NCBI GenBank assembly: GCA_903909375.1
Contig: CAIVVM010000059.1
Coordinates: 1-62,363 of the forward strand
Origin: an uncultured Alphaproteobacteria bacterium
GTDB taxonomy: Bacteria; Pseudomonadota; Alphaproteobacteria; Caulobacterales; Caulobacteraceae
Length of the DNA: 62,363 nt
Reading direction: 5' to 3'
Shown here: one piece after another, positions 59,871 through 62,363 of the stretch
How the letters are laid out: each line of letters opens with the position of its first letter
Numbering within the stretch: position 1 is the first letter of the stretch
Notes under the pieces: model-generated
Seen by the model: only the letters and a program-made list of their open reading frames with translations
What the model was told of the DNA's origin: nothing
Database searches by the model: none
Made by a program: the position numbers and the translations under genes

Positions 59871-60713
59871 ATGCTGCGCAAAAGTATCGCGCTCGCGGCG
59901 CTGGGGCTTGCCCTGATTTCAGGGCCGGCGCTGGCCGCCGGTGAGCCCAAGGAACCCCGGAGCGTCGCCTGGACCTTTGCAGGCCCATTCGGCAAGTTTG
60001 ACGCTGCTCAGGTCCAGCGGGGCTATAAGGTCTATCGGGAGGTCTGCGCTGCCTGCCACTCGATGGACCTGATGTTCTTCCGGAATCTCGGTCAGAAGCA
60101 TGGGCCGTTCTATGATCCGAAGTACCCGAACCCCAACGACAACCCCTATGTGAAGTCGCTGGCCAAAGACATCCAGGTCAACGACATCGATTCCGAAACC
60201 GGCGACACCATCCAGCGCGCGGCTTTGCCGGCGGACAAGTTCCCGTTGCCGTTCCCGAACGAGGCCGCTGCGCGCGCCTCGAACGGCGGCGCCGCGCCGC
60301 CTGACCTGTCGGTGATCACCAAGTCCCGCGAAGGTGGACCGGACTACATCTACTCGCTGCTCACAGGCTATGTGAATGCGCCCGCCGGACTCACGGTGGG
60401 GCCAGGCCAGTACTACAACCCCTATATGCCGGGAGACCTGAAATCCTACTGGACCGGCAAGGGTGAGGCGCCGAAGGGTGGCTTCATCGCCATGGCTCCG
60501 CCTTTGGCGGTCGACAAGGTGACCTTTGACGACGGCACCAAGTCGACCGTGGACCAGCAGGCCCGCGACGTGGTGGCCTTCCTGGCCTGGGCCTCGGAGC
60601 CCAAGCAGACCGAGCGCAAGCAGTTCGGCCTGGGCGCGATGATCTACCTCTTCATCTTCACCCTCCTGCTGTGGTTCAGCTACAAGCGGGTATGGCGGAA
60701 CATCGCCCACTAG
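59871..60713 (+). CDS. petC: Cytochrome c1 subunit of bc1 complex
   Basis: 280 residues from ATG 59871 (the longer frame from 59829 overlaps petB). Signal peptide about 1-22, haem motif Cys59-x-x-Cys62-His63, the axial Met expected in GGFIAMAPPL near residue 205, and a C-terminal membrane anchor (GAMIYLFIFTLLLWFSYKRVW). Ends the petABC operon, followed by a strong hairpin. Confidence 0.96.
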   Translation: MLRKSIALAALGLALISGPALAAGEPKEPRSVAWTFAGPFGKFDAAQVQRGYKVYREVCAACHSMDLMFFRNLGQKHGPFYDPKYPNPNDNPYVKSLAKDIQVNDIDSETGDTIQRAALPADKFPLPFPNEAAARASNGGAAPPDLSVITKSREGGPDYIYSLLTGYVNAPAGLTVGPGQYYNPYMPGDLKSYWTGKGEAPKGGFIAMAPPLAVDKVTFDDGTKSTVDQQARDVVAFLAWASEPKQTERKQFGLGAMIYLFIFTLLLWFSYKRVWRNIAH

Positions 60714-60740
60714 GGGCGAACGTCGACTGCGATGAGTTCG

Positions 60741-60766
60741 AGGGCTCCGGAGCGATCCGGAGCCCT
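60741..60766. terminator. Strong bidirectional-type terminator hairpin after petABC
   Basis: AGGGCTCCGGA-GCGA-TCCGGAGCCCT: perfect 11-bp stem with a GNRA tetraloop, in the 61-base gap between petC and the convergent aspartyl-protease-like gene. A short TGTCCGTTCT follows, without a long T-run; the stem strength makes termination or mRNA end protection plausible. Confidence 0.7.
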
Positions 60767-60774
60767 TGTCCGTT

Positions 60775-61560
60775 CTACCGCGCTGGCGCGACGATCAGTC
60801 GCCCCGCCGGAAAATCAAATCGCAGCCTGAAACGCGCCAGCACCGGGCCTCCCAGAATGCCCACGACATCTCCCTCGGGCTTCATCAGACCTGCCGCCAC
60901 ATCGCGGCCTGTCCGGCCCGCAAACGTCACCTGCGGCAGCCGGGCGAACCATAGGCCTTGCGGATAGAGTTCCGGTGGAGTGCCGAAATTGGTCTGGGCC
61001 AGATCATCTGCAAGGCGGACTGGCGCACTCGATCCCGTCGCGATCACGAAGGCCCCTGTGACGACATGCGTATCGTCCGAGACGGATGCCGTTGCCGTCG
61101 GCCGACCGGTATCCTGGTCCAGCGCCAGCGCTCGCCCCCGGAATGGCGGCGCGGCGCCCGGATGCGACAGCCGCACCTTGCAGGGGGCAAAGGCTACATC
61201 CACCACAAACCCCTTCAGGACGTCAGCCCCGATCAGACCGATCACCGCGCTGGGCAGGTTCCAGGTGCGCACATCGAGGTCGGCCACCTTCAATGCTTGA
61301 CCCTCGATCTCGGCCCCGGCCAGCCGCACACGGCCCGCCAACTCTGTGGCCTCGATCCCCTCGGTCTGCGCCTTGGTCTCATGCAGGGTGGTTTGCGCCG
61401 ACCCGGTGTCGAGAATGTAGTCGCCCGCGATCCCGGTCACCTCGGCGGGCACGACGATCACGCCTCCGTCGAACCGGCAGGCCACCTCGCCCGCCCATGC
61501 CGGGGCGGCGAGCCCGGCTGCGATCATCAGGGCAGGGATGGAGGGACCAAGGTGCGCCAC
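60775..61560 (-). CDS. Retropepsin-like aspartyl protease-fold protein (exported)
   Basis: 261 residues with a signal peptide ending near residue 23 (PAWAGE). The first protease-like repeat has YILDTGSAQTT (DTG near residue 50). The second has GAFVIATGSSAPVRL near 170, where the Asp of DTG is Ala, so only one of the two expected active-site Asp is present. Normally two D(T/S)G motifs meet in one site; here dimerisation would be needed or the protein is not proteolytic. Function uncertain. Confidence 0.75.
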   Translation of the reverse strand: MAHLGPSIPALMIAAGLAAPAWAGEVACRFDGGVIVVPAEVTGIAGDYILDTGSAQTTLHETKAQTEGIEATELAGRVRLAGAEIEGQALKVADLDVRTWNLPSAVIGLIGADVLKGFVVDVAFAPCKVRLSHPGAAPPFRGRALALDQDTGRPTATASVSDDTHVVTGAFVIATGSSAPVRLADDLAQTNFGTPPELYPQGLWFARLPQVTFAGRTGRDVAAGLMKPEGDVVGILGGPVLARFRLRFDFPAGRLIVAPAR

Positions 61561-61629
61561 GGCAGATGATAACGCGCGATTCCCGGTTTCGGCCCTACCT
61601 CTAACGTCAGCGGCAAACTAGATTGGGAT

Positions 61630-62097
61630 ATGGCCCACATTCCCGCCTGGAAAACCTTCAGACGCACCCAGGATCTGACCGTTCTGATCGCGGTTCTGAT
61701 CTATGCCGGAGCGGTCGTTCACGCCTTCGACCGTCTGCCGGAAGACGCTCCAAGGCTTGTGCAACACACCCTGCTGTGGCCGGCGGGGTTCATGGCCATG
61801 TCCCTGCTGATCCCGCTGGTCGTGGCACAGCTTCGTCGCCCTCTGGCCAGCTATGTCTGGTCGACCTATCAGGCCGGCTTTGGCCAGACCGTGGGCTCGA
61901 TCCTCGGCGGCGTGGCCTTGCTGGGTGGAGCGGCGGCGTTCATGTACTGGCAGATCGCCGGAGCAGCCACGGGAGGCCGCCCGCTGGTGGGCGTGTTCTG
62001 CGGCTATGCCGCCGGCATCGGCATCCTGGCGGCTCAGGCGGCGCTGGTGCGGGTTCTGGAGCGGCATCCGGACGTGAAGAAGCAGATCGAGGTCTAG
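61630..62097 (+). CDS. Hypothetical membrane protein, 155 residues
   Basis: No family recognised. About four hydrophobic segments: LTVLIAVLIYAGAVVHAF, LVQHTLLWPAGFMAMSLLIPLVVAQL, VGSILGGVALLGGAAAFMYW and LVGVFCGYAAGIGILAAQAAL, ending in a charged cytoplasmic tail (VLERHPDVKKQIEV). It is divergent from the aspartyl-protease-like gene. Codon usage is like that of the neighbours. Confidence 0.75.
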   Translation: MAHIPAWKTFRRTQDLTVLIAVLIYAGAVVHAFDRLPEDAPRLVQHTLLWPAGFMAMSLLIPLVVAQLRRPLASYVWSTYQAGFGQTVGSILGGVALLGGAAAFMYWQIAGAATGGRPLVGVFCGYAAGIGILAAQAALVRVLERHPDVKKQIEV

Positions 62098-62143
62098 ATA
62101 CCGGACTCAGTTTACAAGCAGCAATTTCAACAACATCCGCTCA

Positions 62144-62242
62144 TCCCGGCGAATGCCGGGACCCAGATCTCAAGGCTGGGAGGCTGATTGGAATAGCTGC
62201 GCGGACGTAGAACCCGCCCAATCGCCATTCCATCTGGGTCCC
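62144..62242. repeat. Dispersed palindromic repeat, right half interrupted by IS30-like element
   Basis: TCCCGGC-GAAT-GCCGGGA (62144-62161) is a hairpin of the common TCATCCCGGCGAA-GCCGGGACCCAG intergenic repeat type. GGGACCCAGAT (62158-62168) is matched exactly inverted by ATCTGGGTCCC at 62232-62242. In the intact repeat the second copy would go on as GGC...GCCGGGATGA; instead it breaks off at about 62242, where the insertion element begins. Confidence 0.6.
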
Positions 62243-62288
62243 CTGAGTTCTCAAACGAAGTGCAACACTCTGGCGAGGGAGTGTTGCC

Positions 62289-62363
62289 ATGGGATGCCGC
62301 TACCAGCAGCTCGATCTGGAAGAGAGATGTACGATTGCCCGCCTTCGCGAAGGCGGGCAATCG
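62289..62363 (+). CDS. IS30-family transposase, N-terminal 25 codons
   Basis: The last 75 bases translate as MGCRYQQLDLEERCTIARLR plus EGGQS. The segment YQQLDLEERCTIARLREGGQS is the characteristic start of IS30 transposases (Y-x-Q-L-x-x-x-E-R-x-x-I-x-x-L-x-x-x-G-x-S), preceding the helix-turn-helix. The gene continues beyond the window. The open reading frame on the opposite strand here (62127-62360) is a shadow. Confidence 0.8.
   Translation, partial: MGCRYQQLDLEERCTIARLREGGQS
62332..62363. repeat. Perfect 32-bp palindrome at the very end
   Basis: The last 32 bases are a perfect palindrome with arms CGATTGCCCGCCTTCG/CGAAGGCGGGCAATCG, lying inside the transposase codons TIARLREGGQS. Because the amino acids fit the IS30 family on both sides of its centre, it is probably genuine sequence, but its coincidence with the end of the window suggests an assembly stop. 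Confidence 0.85.

Larger units (their letters stand above)
62243..62363 (+). mobile_element. Left end of an IS30-family insertion sequence, cut by window edge
   Basis: The boundary is inferred at about 62243, where the flanking palindrome breaks off. The first bases (CTGAGTTCTCAAACGAAGTG) would contain the left terminal repeat, though this cannot be confirmed without the right end. The transposase start follows at 62289. IS30-type elements prefer palindromic targets, which agrees with insertion in the repeat. Confidence 0.65.

Noticed and set aside
62127..62360. Minus-strand frame of 77 codons at the window end
   Set aside because: It covers the palindromic repeat and the IS30 transposase start on the other strand; no motif.
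1..62363. CRISPR arrays, rRNA or tRNA genes
   Set aside because: No regularly spaced direct repeats were seen and no tRNA cloverleaf or rRNA sequence was recognised while reading; a covariance-model search (tRNAscan, Rfam) could still find a short RNA gene.

Overview
The window reads as a high-GC alphaproteobacterial chromosome segment, most likely Caulobacterales (Caulobacter/Phenylobacterium type). Evidence: the trmL-petABC-hemF neighbourhood, the DUF1285-Nudix-CCA transferase operon, many TonB-dependent receptors, Tat-exported sugar dehydrogenase subunits, and GC-rich third codon positions. Both ends look like contig ends: base 1 falls inside a DUF1080 gene, and the last 75 bases are the start of an IS30-type transposase ending on a perfect 32-bp palindrome. 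Nothing here was checked by database search; names rest on motifs visible in the translations.

Region 1 (1-36.5 kb) is a large carbohydrate-catabolic locus. At 1-12 kb it carries an oxidative glycoside module: a GMC flavoprotein with its Tat-exported small subunit, two exported DUF1080 (3-keto-disaccharide hydrolase family) proteins, an SGNH hydrolase, a gluconolactonase-like propeller, a cytochrome c/NHL-propeller fusion, a PQQ dehydrogenase, a Tat-exported DapA-family protein and an MFS permease. At 12-20 kb follows a plus-strand unit (Gfo/Idh oxidoreductase, TonB receptor, VOC protein, PhyH dioxygenase, SDR, GPH-type permease), part of which is less GC-rich by hand count. At 20-36.5 kb come an SSS symporter, GH36 alpha-galactosidase, GH42 beta-galactosidase, a TetR regulator, a second PhyH enzyme, an aldo/keto reductase, a second TonB receptor, and a De Ley-Doudoroff set (IlvD/Edd dehydratase, SDR dehydrogenase, 2-keto-3-deoxygalactonate kinase and aldolase). 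The inferred flow is: galactosides enter through TonB receptors, are split by GH36/GH42 or by the 3-keto route, and galactose is oxidised to galactonate and then to pyruvate plus glyceraldehyde-3-phosphate. Three acyl-CoA dehydrogenases and a hotdog-like protein interleaved with the sugar genes suggest that the natural substrate may carry a non-sugar (lipid, polycyclic or aromatic) aglycone.

Region 2 (36.5-56 kb) is mixed housekeeping and accessory: a paired acyl-CoA dehydrogenase operon, thrB-rnhA, a MarR regulator, an apparent degenerate RNase H paralogue, an M20 peptidase, a serine beta-lactamase-like hydrolase, an MBL hydrolase, SDRs, GNAT acetyltransferases, an EntS-like MFS exporter, two toxin-antitoxin pairs (PemK/MazF type and AbrB-PIN type), a DUF1285-Nudix-CCA-glutamine amidotransferase operon and a frameshifted membrane-protein gene.

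Region 3 (56-62.4 kb) is core: hemF, trmL, the cytochrome bc1 operon petABC ending in a strong hairpin, a retropepsin-like protein, a small membrane protein, then a palindromic intergenic repeat apparently interrupted by an IS30-family element. No rRNA, tRNA or CRISPR array was recognised. No gene-free stretch exceeds about 300 bases; the longest (about 266 bases, 48078-48343) holds a cluster of hairpin repeats.
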